DNA of 14,044 nucleotides from an uncultured Prevotella sp. (lineage in GTDB: Bacteria; Bacteroidota; Bacteroidia; Bacteroidales; Bacteroidaceae), in the NCBI GenBank assembly GCA_902491375.1, contig CABUHE010000036.1, positions 1 through 14,044 on the forward strand, written 5' to 3'. The notes under the pieces were generated by a model, which had not been told where the DNA came from, did not search any database, and worked only from the letters and a program-made list of their open reading frames with translations. A program made the position numbers and the translations under genes. Below, in pieces: positions 6,108 through 14,044 of the stretch. Each line of letters begins with the position of its first letter. Within the stretch, counting starts at the first letter, position 1.

Positions 6108-8570
6108 ATGACAATCAAGACAACCGCGACAATATTCAGCATTGCCATATTAACAAGTGTCAAGATAAATGCCGGTGAACCATACGCTGTCATTACAGAA
6201 GGAACGACTCCGACGGCCGTAATCAGCAAGACTACAGGTAACTCTGTCGCATCAGACACCTCACGAGTTTACGACCTCGACGAAGTCGTAATAATATCCC
6301 ATCCTAAAGATATGTTGCGCCTGCGCAAGCAACCATTAAGCTCGACAATCCTCACAGGACAAGACCTTGCCAGCACAGGAATACGCGACCTGAACAATCT
6401 CAGCGCTTATGTACCTTCTTTCGCTATGCCGTCATACGGCTCGCGACTTACTTCCGCCATATATGTAAGAGGAATAGGCTCGCGCGTCAACAACCCGGCA
6501 GTAGGCATTTATCTTGACGGTATACCGCTTGTAAGCAAAAACTCGTACAACATTCACCTTTACCAGATTGACCGAGTCGACATTATGCGCGGTCCTCAAG
6601 GTACGCTTTACGGCATGAACACTGAAGGCGGACTGATACGTCTGCGCTCAAAAAATCCGCTGACATACCAGGGAACTGAAATCAACATGGGCATCGGTAC
6701 CCTATTCTACCGTAATATTGAAGCTGCACATTATCATAAATTTAATGATAAAACCGCATTCTCGATAGCCGGATTCTACAACGGTCAGAACGGATTCCTG
6801 CGCAACCAAACGACAGGTGATAGAGCAGACTTGTCTAATGAAGCCGGAGGTAAGGCAAGATTCATATACAGCCCGAGCAAAAAATTCACTACAGATCTTA
6901 CTGTTGACTACCAATACACTAAGCAAAACGCATTCCCCTACGGTAGTTTTAACACTGAGACCAACCATATCTCAGCTCCTGCCGGTAACCGTTCGAACAT
7001 ATATAAGCGCGACATGCTTAACACAGGTCTTAACCTTACTTATAAGCTCGGTAGTGCAAGTATAAGCTCACAGACAAGTTACCAGTATCTTATTGACCGC
7101 ATGGACATGGACCAAGACTATCTTCCACAAGACTTCATGCACCTGTGTCAGCAACAACTTATGAACGCTGTAACACAAGAATTCACCCTGAAAGGCAAGA
7201 CAGGAACGGCATGGCGACATACCTCAGGAATATATGGCTCGTACCAATGGCTGAAGACCAAGGCTCCCGTTTACTTTGACAGCGACTTTACAGGCAGAAT
7301 TTCTACTGGTATTCAGACTGCCATGTACTCATCAATTTTACAGGCAATGGTCGACAAAATGACGGCTGCCGGCATGCCACAGGCTATGGCTGAAAGTGCA
7401 GCTGCAACTGCTATTGAAAAAGCCGGAGGCATAAATGTAGACGTCGACATGCGCGTACCGGCCGTATTTGCAACACCTCAGGCAAACATCGGCCTTTACC
7501 ATGAGAGCAACATTGCACTGACATCAAAACTAACAGCTACCATCGGACTGCGATATGACTACAACCGCGTGAGCGTAGACTATAAAACCAGCGCAGCAAT
7601 GACCGTGGCTGCAAGTGTAATGGGACAACAGGCTATAAATTCATTAAGCTCAGCTCTTAAACAAAACACCCACAACGGATACAGCCAACTGCTGCCTAAA
7701 ATAGGACTTAACCTTACCGTAGACGATGCCGGAAGCAATGTTTACGCTGTGGTAAGTAAAGGTTACCGTGCTGGAGGATACAACATACAGATGTTTTCTG
7801 ACATCCTTCAGACAGAACTTATGGCAAATGCGAGCAAAGCCATGACCGGCAGTTACGAGATAGAGCACACTGCCGACGACTATAAGCGCGTAAACAACAC
7901 AATAACATATAAACCTGAAGTAAGCTGGAACTATGAACTGGGAACACATCTTAACCTATTGGACGGCAAGATGCAGGCCGACCTCTCGACATACTGCATG
8001 CTTATACGTAACCAGCAACTGTCAGTTATGGCCGGCACATACGGATTCGGCCGTATGATGGTCAACGCAGGACGCAGCCGAAGTCTTGGTGTTGAAGCAG
8101 CCTTGCGTGGCAGTGCATGGGACGACCGCCTGACATGGTCAGCTGCATATTCATTCACAGACGCAAGGTTTACTCACTACAATGAGACTGATGAAGACGG
8201 TCAGAACATAAGCTACGAGAACAAACACATACCATTTGTGCCGGCTCATACCTTAGGAGCCAGAGCCGAACTGCGTCTGCCGTTTGGCACAGACGACGCA
8301 CATACACTGATAATAGGTGCAGACATAACAGCACAAGGACGAATATATTGGAACGAAATCAACTCTGCATCACAGCCTATATACGCCCTGCTAGGTCTAC
8401 ACGCTGGTATGCAATTTGGCAAAATATCGTTCAATCTATGGAGCCGAAACACAACAAATACACATTATGCGACCTTCGCTTTCAGCAGTTCGGCTTCAGG
8501 AAAAGAGCAATGGTTCGCACAACGCGGCACACCTATACAGGCCGGTATAGATATAAATATCAAGCTGTAA
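6108..8570 (+). CDS. TonB-dependent outer-membrane receptor
   Basis: An 820-aa outer-membrane transporter. A signal peptide (residues 1-22, ending INA) precedes a TonB-box-like DLDEVVII near residue 55. The plug domain follows with STILTGQDLASTGIRDLNNL, IYVRGIGSR and VDIMRGPQGTLYGMNTEGG (about residues 156-174). The rest is a beta-barrel with alternating aromatic/polar strands and long loops. It lacks the CarboxypepD-like N-terminal extension of SusC proteins and has no SusD partner next door, so it is more like siderophore, heme or vitamin receptors than glycan importers. An Ala/Met-rich stretch near residues 400-450 may be an extracellular loop. The last residue is Leu, not the aromatic residue common at barrel ends. 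The ligand cannot be read from sequence. It has its own promoter and terminator. Confidence 0.93.
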   Translation: MTIKTTATIFSIAILTSVKINAGEPYAVITEGTTPTAVISKTTGNSVASDTSRVYDLDEVVIISHPKDMLRLRKQPLSSTILTGQDLASTGIRDLNNLSAYVPSFAMPSYGSRLTSAIYVRGIGSRVNNPAVGIYLDGIPLVSKNSYNIHLYQIDRVDIMRGPQGTLYGMNTEGGLIRLRSKNPLTYQGTEINMGIGTLFYRNIEAAHYHKFNDKTAFSIAGFYNGQNGFLRNQTTGDRADLSNEAGGKARFIYSPSKKFTTDLTVDYQYTKQNAFPYGSFNTETNHISAPAGNRSNIYKRDMLNTGLNLTYKLGSASISSQTSYQYLIDRMDMDQDYLPQDFMHLCQQQLMNAVTQEFTLKGKTGTAWRHTSGIYGSYQWLKTKAPVYFDSDFTGRISTGIQTAMYSSILQAMVDKMTAAGMPQAMAESAAATAIEKAGGINVDVDMRVPAVFATPQANIGLYHESNIALTSKLTATIGLRYDYNRVSVDYKTSAAMTVAASVMGQQAINSLSSALKQNTHNGYSQLLPKIGLNLTVDDAGSNVYAVVSKGYRAGGYNIQMFSDILQTELMANASKAMTGSYEIEHTADDYKRVNNTITYKPEVSWNYELGTHLNLLDGKMQADLSTYCMLIRNQQLSVMAGTYGFGRMMVNAGRSRSLGVEAALRGSAWDDRLTWSAAYSFTDARFTHYNETDEDGQNISYENKHIPFVPAHTLGARAELRLPFGTDDAHTLIIGADITAQGRIYWNEINSASQPIYALLGLHAGMQFGKISFNLWSRNTTNTHYATFAFSSSASGKEQWFAQRGTPIQAGIDINIKL

Positions 8571-8665
8571 CAGACAACAAGACTATATCAGATTAAACAT
8601 ATCTGGCCAACAATAAAAGTCATTCGCTGAAAAGTTAACAATAAAACAAAACATAATACGCGATG

Positions 8666-8697
8666 AAAGGGACATCTCTTCAGGTGTCCCTTTTATT
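8666..8697 (+). terminator. Intrinsic terminator of the TonB receptor gene
   Basis: AAAGGGACATCT (8666-8677) pairs with AGGTGTCCCTTT (8682-8693) as a 12-bp stem with one U-G wobble and a CTTC tetraloop, followed by TATT. The 9-bp closing part is perfect. The stem is flanked by A and T runs and could act on both strands. It lies 96 bases after the receptor stop. Confidence 0.8.
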
Positions 8698-8710
8698 GCA
8701 TTATATCAAG

Positions 8711-8786
8711 AATAATCTGTTTACAGGAAATAGTTATACATCCATAACGAGCCAGCTTGTTATTGGCACATAAATAACTGATTATC
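8711..8786. repeat. Nested palindrome of unknown function
   Basis: The core hairpin has arms 8742-8751 and 8756-8766 (10 bp with one wobble and one bulged T, CCAG loop). Around it AGTTAT (8732-8737) pairs with ATAACT (8774-8779), and ATAATC (8712-8717) pairs with GATTAT (8780-8785). No T tract follows on either strand, so it is not an obvious terminator. It may be a structured RNA, a protein-binding site or a remnant of a small mobile repeat. Confidence 0.4.
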
Positions 8787-8835
8787 AAAAGATTATCTAT
8801 CATTTTATAAAACGCCATATATTACAGTCTGAAAG

Positions 8836-8895
8836 ACGGTCTATTAGAACGTAAAAGAGCACCTGTTGCGAGCCAATATACGGCCTTTTATAATA
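8836..8895. repeat. Dispersed intergenic repeat, copy B
   Basis: Bases 8836-8862 match 79-105 at 23 of 27 positions, including the shared GTAAAAGRGCAC core. The following 30 bases continue in a similar pattern and contain AATATACGGCCTTTTA, comparable to AATATACGGTCTTTTA in copy A (74-89). The palindromes are more decayed here (TAAAAG at 8852-8857 with CTTTTA at 8885-8890). Two copies in 14 kb suggest a genome-wide family. Confidence 0.5.
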
Positions 8896-8950
8896 AAAAG
8901 AATAAATGTATGCAGTCAACACGAAAATTATTCTAATAATATAAGTATAG

Positions 8951-8993
8951 AAAAAAACTAGCGTCAATCTATCATAAGAATGACGCTAGTTTT
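8951..8993 (-). terminator. Intrinsic terminator of the M13 peptidase gene
   Basis: ACTAGCGTCA (8957-8966) and TGACGCTAGT (8981-8990) form a perfect 10-bp stem, extended to 13 bp by AAA/TTT, with a 14-nt loop. On the minus strand it is followed by a run of seven T (8957 to 8951). It starts 14 bases after the stop codon of the peptidase gene, which supports the end assigned to that gene. Confidence 0.85.
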
Positions 8994-9006
8994 AATTTAT
9001 AGGTTA

Positions 9007-11039
9007 TTACCAAAGATTTATTCTTTCGTTCTCCGGCAAATAAAGCTTATCACCAGGTTTTATCTGGAATGCCTCATACCATGCATTAATATGTGGAAGG
9101 GCACCGTTTACACGCCATCTTCCAAGAGAATGAGGATCCATCTTCGTAAGATTACGGATCTCCTCATCTGTAATATTGCCTGCCCATACACCTGCATAAG
9201 CAAGGAAGAAACGCTGCTCAGGAGTGAGACCATCTATTGTCTTCAGAGGAGCGTCTTTTGTTGCGTTCTTAAATGCGTTGAATGAAACCTCAAGACCTCC
9301 GTGGTCAGCAAGATTCTCGCCCAAAGTCAGTTTACCGTTAGCATTCAGGTCAGGCAGAACCTTTATTGCAGAGAAGAAGTTTATACAAACAGCAGCACGT
9401 TTGTTGAATCCTTCCGCATCACTTTCAGTCCACCAGTCAGTCATGTTTCCGTTTTTATCGTAATGACGACCCTGGTCATCAAATCCATGAGTCATCTCAT
9501 GTCCGATAACAACACCGATTGCACCATAGTTGAATGCGTCATCAGCTGTAGGATCAAAGAACGGAACCTGAAGAATTCCTGCCGGGAAACAAATCTCATT
9601 TGTAGTAGGATTATAGTAAGCATTTACTGTCTGCGGTGTCATAAACCATTCGTCACGGTCAACCGGCTTGCCTGCACGATAGTCTATATCCCACTTGCTC
9701 CAGAATTTACGGCAATTCTGAACGTTCTCATAATAAGAAAGTTTCGGGTCGATTGTAAGACCTGACATATCCTTCCACTTGTTAGGATATCCAATCTTAA
9801 CATAGAATGAATTAAGCTTGTCGAGAGCAGCCTTCTTTGTTTCATCACTCATCCAATCCTGAGCTTCAATGCGTTCGCCAAGAGAAATCTGCAGGTTCTT
9901 GACCAAAGCTTCCATACGTGCCTTAGATGATGCGGGGAAATAACGTTCTACATACATCTTGCCAAGAGCCTCACCCATCTGCCCTTCGACCTGGCTTGTA
10001 GCACGTTTCCAGCGCGGATGATTCTCCTTGCGTCCTGACAATGTACGGCCGAAGAAGTCGAAGTTAGCCTCAACAACATCGTCGCTAAGATAGTTGGCTG
10101 CTGAATTTATAACATCCCACTCCATATAAGCACGAAGCTCATCGGGTGTAATCTTTGCCAAAACAGCGTCAGCACCCTTAACGAAATCAGGCTGACCGAC
10201 AACCATTTCATTGAAATACTCGGTCTTTACGCCCTGAGCATTCAGCAGTTTTGTAAGGTTCACATTAGGATAAGAAGACTCAAACTGCTTGAGTGTCATC
10301 TTGTTATAGTTAGCCTCAACGTCACGAAGTTCTGTTTTTGACTTTGATACCTTTGCAAGAGCAGTCTCAACCTTCATGATGTTTTCCATCTTCTTCTGAG
10401 CCTGAGCATCATTGAATCCAAACAACTTGAACATACGTACAATGTGCTTTTTATAAGCCTCACGTATGGCAGTTGTAGCAGAGTCTGTGTCAAGATAATA
10501 TTCTTTCTGTCCGAGAACGAGACCTCCCTGATAGATATTAAGAATGTTCATCTTGGCATTCTTCTCGTCAGCCGCGAATCCGATTCCCATCGGCATACCA
10601 TAGCTGAACAATGCATATTTAAGCTGCAACGCACGCAGACTGTTTTAGCCTTTTCAATCTCTTTAATGAGAGGCATAACAGGCTTTACACCATCTTTGTT
10701 ACGGCGTACAGAATCCATAGCCAGTTTGTAGAAATCGCTCAACTTCTGCTCTGTAGAACCTGCCGGATAAGTATTCTTCAACAGTTCTGTCAGAATGTCG
10801 TTGATACGCTTGTTATTGTTTTGGCCTAACTGGTCGAAACTTCCGTAACGCGAATATGCTGCTGGAAGAGGATTTTTCTTCATCCAACCGCCACATGCGT
10901 ACTGATAAAAATCATCGGCCGGCCTTACGCTGTTGTCAAGATTGGTCAAATCAATACCTGACTTCAACTGAGTTTGCGCGCTCACAACAATAGGAGCCGA
11001 GGCAAACAATACGATCGGGATAATGTGTTTTACTTTCAT
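9007..11039 (-). pseudogene. M13 family metallopeptidase (neprilysin/PepO-like), frameshifted
   Basis: A zinc endopeptidase gene read in two frames. The first frame (11039 to about 10639) gives a signal peptide (to about residue 21, VVSA) and the M13 N-terminal domain start (VRPADDFYQYACGGWMKKNPLP), then LIKEIEKAKT. The second frame resumes at 10638 with LRALQLKYALFSYG and runs to 9007. It carries NAYYNPTTNEICFPAGILQ, the zinc site HEMTH in VIGHEMTHGFDDQG, ENLADHGG with the third ligand, and the end NERINLW. Joined, they make about 677 aa, close to the family size. The frame moves by -1, consistent with loss of 1, 4 or 7 bases at 10638/10639. No slippery heptamer is present at the break. The intact remainder and terminator suggest a recent mutation or a sequence error. 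If intact, it would be a periplasmic or surface oligopeptidase. Confidence 0.85.
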
Positions 11040-11112
11040 TTTACATACCTTATTTAATGGTTATATTTTCACTTTTACAATCAATAGACATTATCTTGAA
11101 ATCTGCATCACG

Positions 11113-11142
11113 TAAAACAGTACAATTTAAAAAGCTGTTTTA
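11113..11142 (-). terminator. Possible terminator after the ABC-F gene
   Basis: TAAAACAG (11113-11120) pairs with CTGTTTTA (11135-11142), an 8-bp AT-rich stem with a 14-nt loop, 16 bases beyond the ABC-F stop. There is no long T tract after it on the minus strand, so readthrough into the peptidase gene 119 bases downstream is possible. I found no convincing separate promoter for the peptidase in this gap. Confidence 0.35.
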
Positions 11143-11157
11143 TGGATAATAGAACTT

Positions 11158-13125
11158 TCAGACATCTTTCTCAAGCTCTTCAAGTTCTTCAGACAGTTGT
11201 TCCCAACGTTCAACAAGCTCATCAAGTTGGTGCTGCAAATCAGCATATTCGTTCACTAACGTCATGTTGCTTGCATTCTCCGACTGTGAGAGTTTCTTGT
11301 CAAGCTCTTTCAATTGCTGTTCTCTTCGGCTTATTTCCTTCTCTGCATCCTCAACAGCTTTTTCTGCCTTACGCAACTTCTTCTGACGTTCCTTGCGCTC
11401 AATATACGACATTTTACCATCATCAGGCTCAGTCTGCATCTTACTTTCATCAACAGTCTGCTTACTTGGAGCTGACGATTTTGTCTCTGGATGGACAGAG
11501 CCGAGAGAGTCAAGACTTTCGATGTTGCGACTGCGCAGAAAGTCGTATATACCTCCAAGATGCTCTCTTACCTTACCTCCACCAAACTCGTAAACCTTAG
11601 TAACTAATCCGTCAAGAAACTCACGGTCGTGGCTTACAATGATTGCCGTACCGTCAAAGGCACGTATTGCTTCTTTAAGCACATCCTTAGAAGGCATATC
11701 CAAATGGTTTGTAGGCTCATCAAGAATCAGCAGATTGACAGGTTCCAGCAGCAGGCGGATCATTGCCAGACGGCTGCGCTCACCTCCACTCAACACTTTA
11801 ACCTTCTTCTCTGATGCCTCACCTCCAAACATAAACGCACCGAGGATATCATTTATCTTCAGTCGGATATCACCTGTCGCTACATTATCAATAGTCTGAA
11901 ATACAGTAAGATTCTCATCCAAGAGCTGCGCCTGATTCTGTGCGAAATAGCCAATCTGCACATTATGACCAATCTTCAGTGTTCCTGTAAACGGAATCTC
12001 ACCCATGATACACTTGACGAGCGTTGACTTACCCTCACCATTCTTGCCAACAAAAGCGACCTTCTCGCCACGTTTGATTGTCAAAGTAACGTCGCTGAAC
12101 ACTGTGTGCTGGCCATAATCCTTTCTAACGCCGTCACATATTACAGGGTAATCGCCACTGCGCAGACACGGAGGAAACTTCAGACGCATAGCCGAGTTGT
12201 CAACCTCATCAACCTCAATTGGCACAATCTTTTCCAGTTGTTTTATCCTGCTCTGCACCTGCACAGCCTTTGTAGGTTTATAACGGAAACGTTCTATGAA
12301 GTCTTTTATATCAGCAATTTCCTTCTGTTGGTTCTCGTATGCACGTAATTGCTGCTCACGACGCTCGGCACGTAGCTTCACATACTCGTCGTATTTCACA
12401 CGATAATCAACCACATGACCGCAACTTATCTCAAGCGTTCGGTTTGTGACGTTATTGATAAAAGCACGGTCGTGACTTACAAGAACAACAGCCTTGGCAC
12501 TAGAAGCCAAGAACTGCTCAAGCCACTGGATACTTTCAATATCAAGATGGTTTGTAGGCTCGTCGAGCAACAACACATCCGGACGTTCAAGCAATATCTT
12601 GGCTAGCTCTATTCGCATACGCCAACCACCGCTGAACTCGCTCGTCGGACGGTCTAAATCACTACGGTTGAAGCCCAAACCAATCAAAGTACGTTCGATG
12701 TCTGCCTCATAACCCTCGGCTCCCATCATCATATACCGGTCGTGCTCACGAGTAAACTTCTCGACAAGCGCCATATATTCCGGACTTTCATAATCAGTAC
12801 GTTCAGCCAATTCAGCATTAAGGCGCTCAACACGCGCTTTTAACTCGGTGTTTCCAGCAAAAGCCTTACTGGCTTCCTCACGCACTGTTGTATCGTCAAC
12901 AAGTTTCATTACCTGTGGCAGATAACCAATAGTCGTATCCTGAGGCACGCTCACCGTGCCATCCGTTGGCTTCTGTAAGCCGCACAATATCTTGAGCATA
13001 GTGGATTTACCAGCACCGTTCTTACCCACAAGGGCTATACGGTCGCGGTCATTGATGACAAAACTGACATCGCTGAACAATGGCTTAACGCCAAACTCCA
13101 CCTTTAGTCGTTCTACTGAAATCAT
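11158..13125 (-). CDS. ABC-F family ATPase (Uup/YdiF-like)
   Basis: A 655-aa soluble protein with two ABC ATPase domains and no membrane segment. The first domain has Walker A GKNGAGKST (residues 34-42), signature FSGGWRMRIELAKILL and Walker B LLLDEPTNHLD. The interdomain linker, rich in Arg/Lys/Gln, runs KYDEYVKLRAERREQQLRAYENQ and fits the ribosome-contacting linker of the family. The second domain has GKNGEGKST (360-368), LSGGERSRLAMIRLLL and LLILDEPTNHLD. From about residue 560 there is a charged coiled coil (ERKERQKKLRKAEKAVED onward), as in Uup and YdiF. ABC-F proteins act on the ribosome in translation quality control or antibiotic protection. The chromosomal setting and lack of mobile genes favour a housekeeping factor. 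It has its own promoter. Confidence 0.95.
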   Translation of the reverse strand: MISVERLKVEFGVKPLFSDVSFVINDRDRIALVGKNGAGKSTMLKILCGLQKPTDGTVSVPQDTTIGYLPQVMKLVDDTTVREEASKAFAGNTELKARVERLNAELAERTDYESPEYMALVEKFTREHDRYMMMGAEGYEADIERTLIGLGFNRSDLDRPTSEFSGGWRMRIELAKILLERPDVLLLDEPTNHLDIESIQWLEQFLASSAKAVVLVSHDRAFINNVTNRTLEISCGHVVDYRVKYDEYVKLRAERREQQLRAYENQQKEIADIKDFIERFRYKPTKAVQVQSRIKQLEKIVPIEVDEVDNSAMRLKFPPCLRSGDYPVICDGVRKDYGQHTVFSDVTLTIKRGEKVAFVGKNGEGKSTLVKCIMGEIPFTGTLKIGHNVQIGYFAQNQAQLLDENLTVFQTIDNVATGDIRLKINDILGAFMFGGEASEKKVKVLSGGERSRLAMIRLLLEPVNLLILDEPTNHLDMPSKDVLKEAIRAFDGTAIIVSHDREFLDGLVTKVYEFGGGKVREHLGGIYDFLRSRNIESLDSLGSVHPETKSSAPSKQTVDESKMQTEPDDGKMSYIERKERQKKLRKAEKAVEDAEKEISRREQQLKELDKKLSQSENASNMTLVNEYADLQHQLDELVERWEQLSEELEELEKDV

Positions 13126-13152
13126 GTACCTTTATTCCCTATTATTAGCACG

Positions 13153-13183
13153 CAAAATTACAGCTTTTTCCTGGCACTGCAAA
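13153..13183 (-). promoter_or_regulatory. Bacteroidetes promoter of the ABC-F gene
   Basis: On the minus strand TTTG (13183 to 13180) is followed after 19 nt by TAATTTTG (13160 to 13153), a good -33/-7 pair. The predicted start near 13147 gives a leader of about 20 nt before the ATG at 13123-13125. Confidence 0.7.
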
Positions 13184-13350
13184 TATTTAACTGCAATTAT
13201 ATGACAAACATGAATATTTTATGCATAAAATAGAAGTTTATTATAAAATCAGTACAGGCTACACATTTTATTCTTCATAACACGCAAACGCTGAAAAACG
13301 TAGCAACAATATGACATTAATTAATAATAAAAGTTAAAGTTATCACTGTT

Positions 13351-13384
13351 TTTCTACTAACTTACCAACAAAACATTACTTTTG
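13351..13384 (+). promoter_or_regulatory. Promoter of ssrA
   Basis: TACTTTTG at 13377-13384 matches the -7 box. Upstream a TTTTT run ending at 13353 is a loose -33 element, with 23 nt between them, slightly long. The start would be near 13391, about 30 bases before the mature tmRNA 5' end. Confidence 0.55.
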
Positions 13385-13396
13385 CATAACAAAATT

Positions 13397-13412
13397 ACGT
13401 GCCTAAGCACGT
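13397..13412 (+). other. Leader hairpin of pre-tmRNA
   Basis: ACGTGC (13397-13402) and GCACGT (13407-13412) form a perfect 6-bp stem closed by CTAA. It lies between the predicted start and the mature 5' end at 13423, so it would be in the leader removed by RNase P. It may guide processing or protect the 5' end. Function is inferred only from position. Confidence 0.4.
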
Positions 13413-13422
13413 TTGACGATTC

Positions 13423-13820
13423 GGGGTTGACTGGATTTGACAGCGGGTTGGAATGGTACGTAAGCACGCGGAGCGTGGTCTGTTTGCTCCTAAATCTCAG
13501 CGGTCATAAATTTATCTGGCGAAAACAATTACGCTCTCGCTGCCTAATCGAAGTATAGTAGATTACTGGCTTAATCCAATCACTAGGTGACAGGACGAGA
13601 CATCGCTCGGAAGCTGTTGTCCCGAAGCATTCCGACAAAGCGGTGCGGTTAAATCGGGAATAGCCTGATGCGGCTCCGCACATCAGGTGAAATTTTAGGA
13701 GATAAGGCTGTGGTTGGTGGTCCGGGTCTTGCCGCAGCACGAAAATCGAAGGCCGGAATAAGCGTGTAGAAAGCGTATGGTTTCCCTGTTTGGACGAGGG
13801 TTCGATTCCCTCCAGCTCCA
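13423..13820 (+). ncRNA. ssrA: Transfer-messenger RNA (tmRNA)
   Basis: A 398-nt one-piece tmRNA that rescues stalled ribosomes by trans-translation. The 5' end GGGGTTG (13423-13429) pairs with CAGCTCC (13813-13819) as a 7-bp acceptor stem with two wobbles, and A13820 is the discriminator. GACTGGATTTGACAGCGGG follows the 5' strand as in other tmRNAs. The T arm is GAGGG-TTCGATT-CCCTC just before the acceptor strand. CCA is not encoded (ACAA follows), so it must be added. The internal reading frame encodes GENNYALAA and ends in TAA. The two minus-strand frames across this gene are spurious antisense ORFs. SmpB is not encoded in the window. Confidence 0.97.
13518..13547 (+). other. tmRNA proteolysis-tag reading frame
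   Basis: GGC GAA AAC AAT TAC GCT CTC GCT GCC TAA encodes GENNYALAA. With the alanine carried by the tmRNA itself, the added tag is AGENNYALAA. The ALAA end is the usual degradation signal for ClpXP. The N-N-Y form, as opposed to the GETNYALAA I recall for Bacteroides, points toward Prevotella or Porphyromonas relatives. Confidence 0.95.
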
Positions 13821-13829
13821 CAATCAGTT

Positions 13830-13866
13830 TCCAAGTTCCTGTAAAAAGGGGGCTTGGATTTTTTAT
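13830..13866 (+). terminator. Intrinsic terminator of ssrA
   Basis: TCCAAGTTCC (13830-13839) pairs with GGGGCTTGGA (13849-13858), a 10-bp stem with two U-G pairs and a 9-nt loop, followed by TTTTTTATT. It begins ten bases after the tmRNA 3' end. Confidence 0.8.
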
Positions 13867-14044
13867 TCAGCAACAAAATTCAAACATAACCAATGGGGAC
13901 ATATTACCATAATAGCATCTAAACAGATTTAAGAAAGCAAAAGTTTTATTCTGAAATAATAATAATCTAAAGCAAAAGTTGTATGAATAACGTGAGTTCG
14001 ATATAAGAACCTTACGCAATAAGCCTGCTTTTGTCAATGATGTC

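Larger units (their letters stand above)
8571..9006. other. Convergent intergenic region, no gene seen
   Basis: A 436-base gap between the converging receptor and peptidase genes. It holds a terminator for each gene, a nested palindrome (8711-8786) and the second copy of the dispersed repeat (about 8836-8895). No reading frame in it has protein character. Confidence 0.6.
13126..13422. other. Divergent intergenic region between ABC-F and ssrA
   Basis: A 297-base gap with two back-to-back promoters: minus strand for the ABC-F gene (13153-13183) and plus strand for ssrA (13351-13384). The AT-rich middle, about 13190-13345, shows no gene and no strong hairpin. Confidence 0.55.

Noticed and set aside
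10548..10650. Programmed ribosomal frameshift in the M13 gene
   Set aside because: The zero-frame codons at the break (GCT AAA ACA GTC) do not make an X XXY YYZ slippery site, and the family is normally encoded in one frame.
11158..13125. ABC-F protein as an acquired antibiotic-resistance factor
   Set aside because: Its coiled-coil tail and chromosomal context fit the housekeeping Uup/YdiF type, and no mobile element or resistance gene accompanies it.
13504..13876. Minus-strand reading frames across ssrA, encoding GIEPSSKQG- and GAGGNRTLVQTG-type peptides
   Set aside because: They are antisense to the tmRNA, and such peptides are well-known artefacts of translating the complement of tRNA-like 3' ends. 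The tmRNA explains the sequence fully.
13934..13980. Direct repeat AAAGCAAAAGTT (13934-13945 and 13969-13980) downstream of ssrA as an integration-site remnant
   Set aside because: The repeat is short and AT-rich, does not resemble the ssrA 3' end, and no integrase or duplicated tmRNA end is present.

Overview
The window looks like chromosomal DNA of a Bacteroidetes bacterium, most likely Prevotella or a close relative. Three lines of evidence support this. Several genes are preceded by the Bacteroidetes promoter pattern (-33 TTG or TTTG, about 20 nt, then -7 TAnnTTTG). The tmRNA encodes the proteolysis tag GENNYALAA, which I recall from the Prevotella/Porphyromonas side of the phylum. The gene families (820-aa TonB-dependent receptor, M13 peptidase with a Sec signal, U32 peptidase, ABC-F) also fit. 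No transposase, integrase, CRISPR array or phage gene is visible, so this is mainly core genome with repeat-bearing intergenic regions.

Layout, left to right. Positions 1-352 hold no gene but carry a dispersed palindromic repeat. Next is a divergent redox-type module: an HxlR-family regulator on the minus strand (353-706), and on the plus strand an NTF2/SnoaL-like protein (874-1257) followed by a flavodoxin-fold oxidoreductase with a CX2CX2CX6C cluster (1274-1813). A 16-bp inverted repeat with one mismatch lies between the two promoters and is the likely operator. After a hairpin-rich gap comes a plus-strand group: metA homoserine O-acyltransferase (2146-3063), a U32 peptidase-family protein (3068-4948), and a lipobox/SH3-like/multi-TM/zinc-ribbon protein (4978-5997). 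A TonB-dependent receptor with its own well-formed promoter follows (6108-8570).

The convergent gap 8571-9006 contains two strong terminators, a second copy of the dispersed repeat and a nested palindrome. On the minus strand lie an M13-family metallopeptidase (9007-11039), interrupted by a frameshift near 10639, and an ABC-F ATPase (11158-13125). The right end carries the tmRNA gene ssrA (13423-13820) with its promoter, a leader hairpin and a terminator.

I see no large undescribed multi-gene system. The most promising items are the HxlR-controlled pair with its operator dyad and cysteine-cluster flavoprotein, the dispersed repeat that can fold in two mutually exclusive ways, the MetA with Glu at position 111 (predicting acetyl-CoA use), and the frameshifted M13 peptidase.
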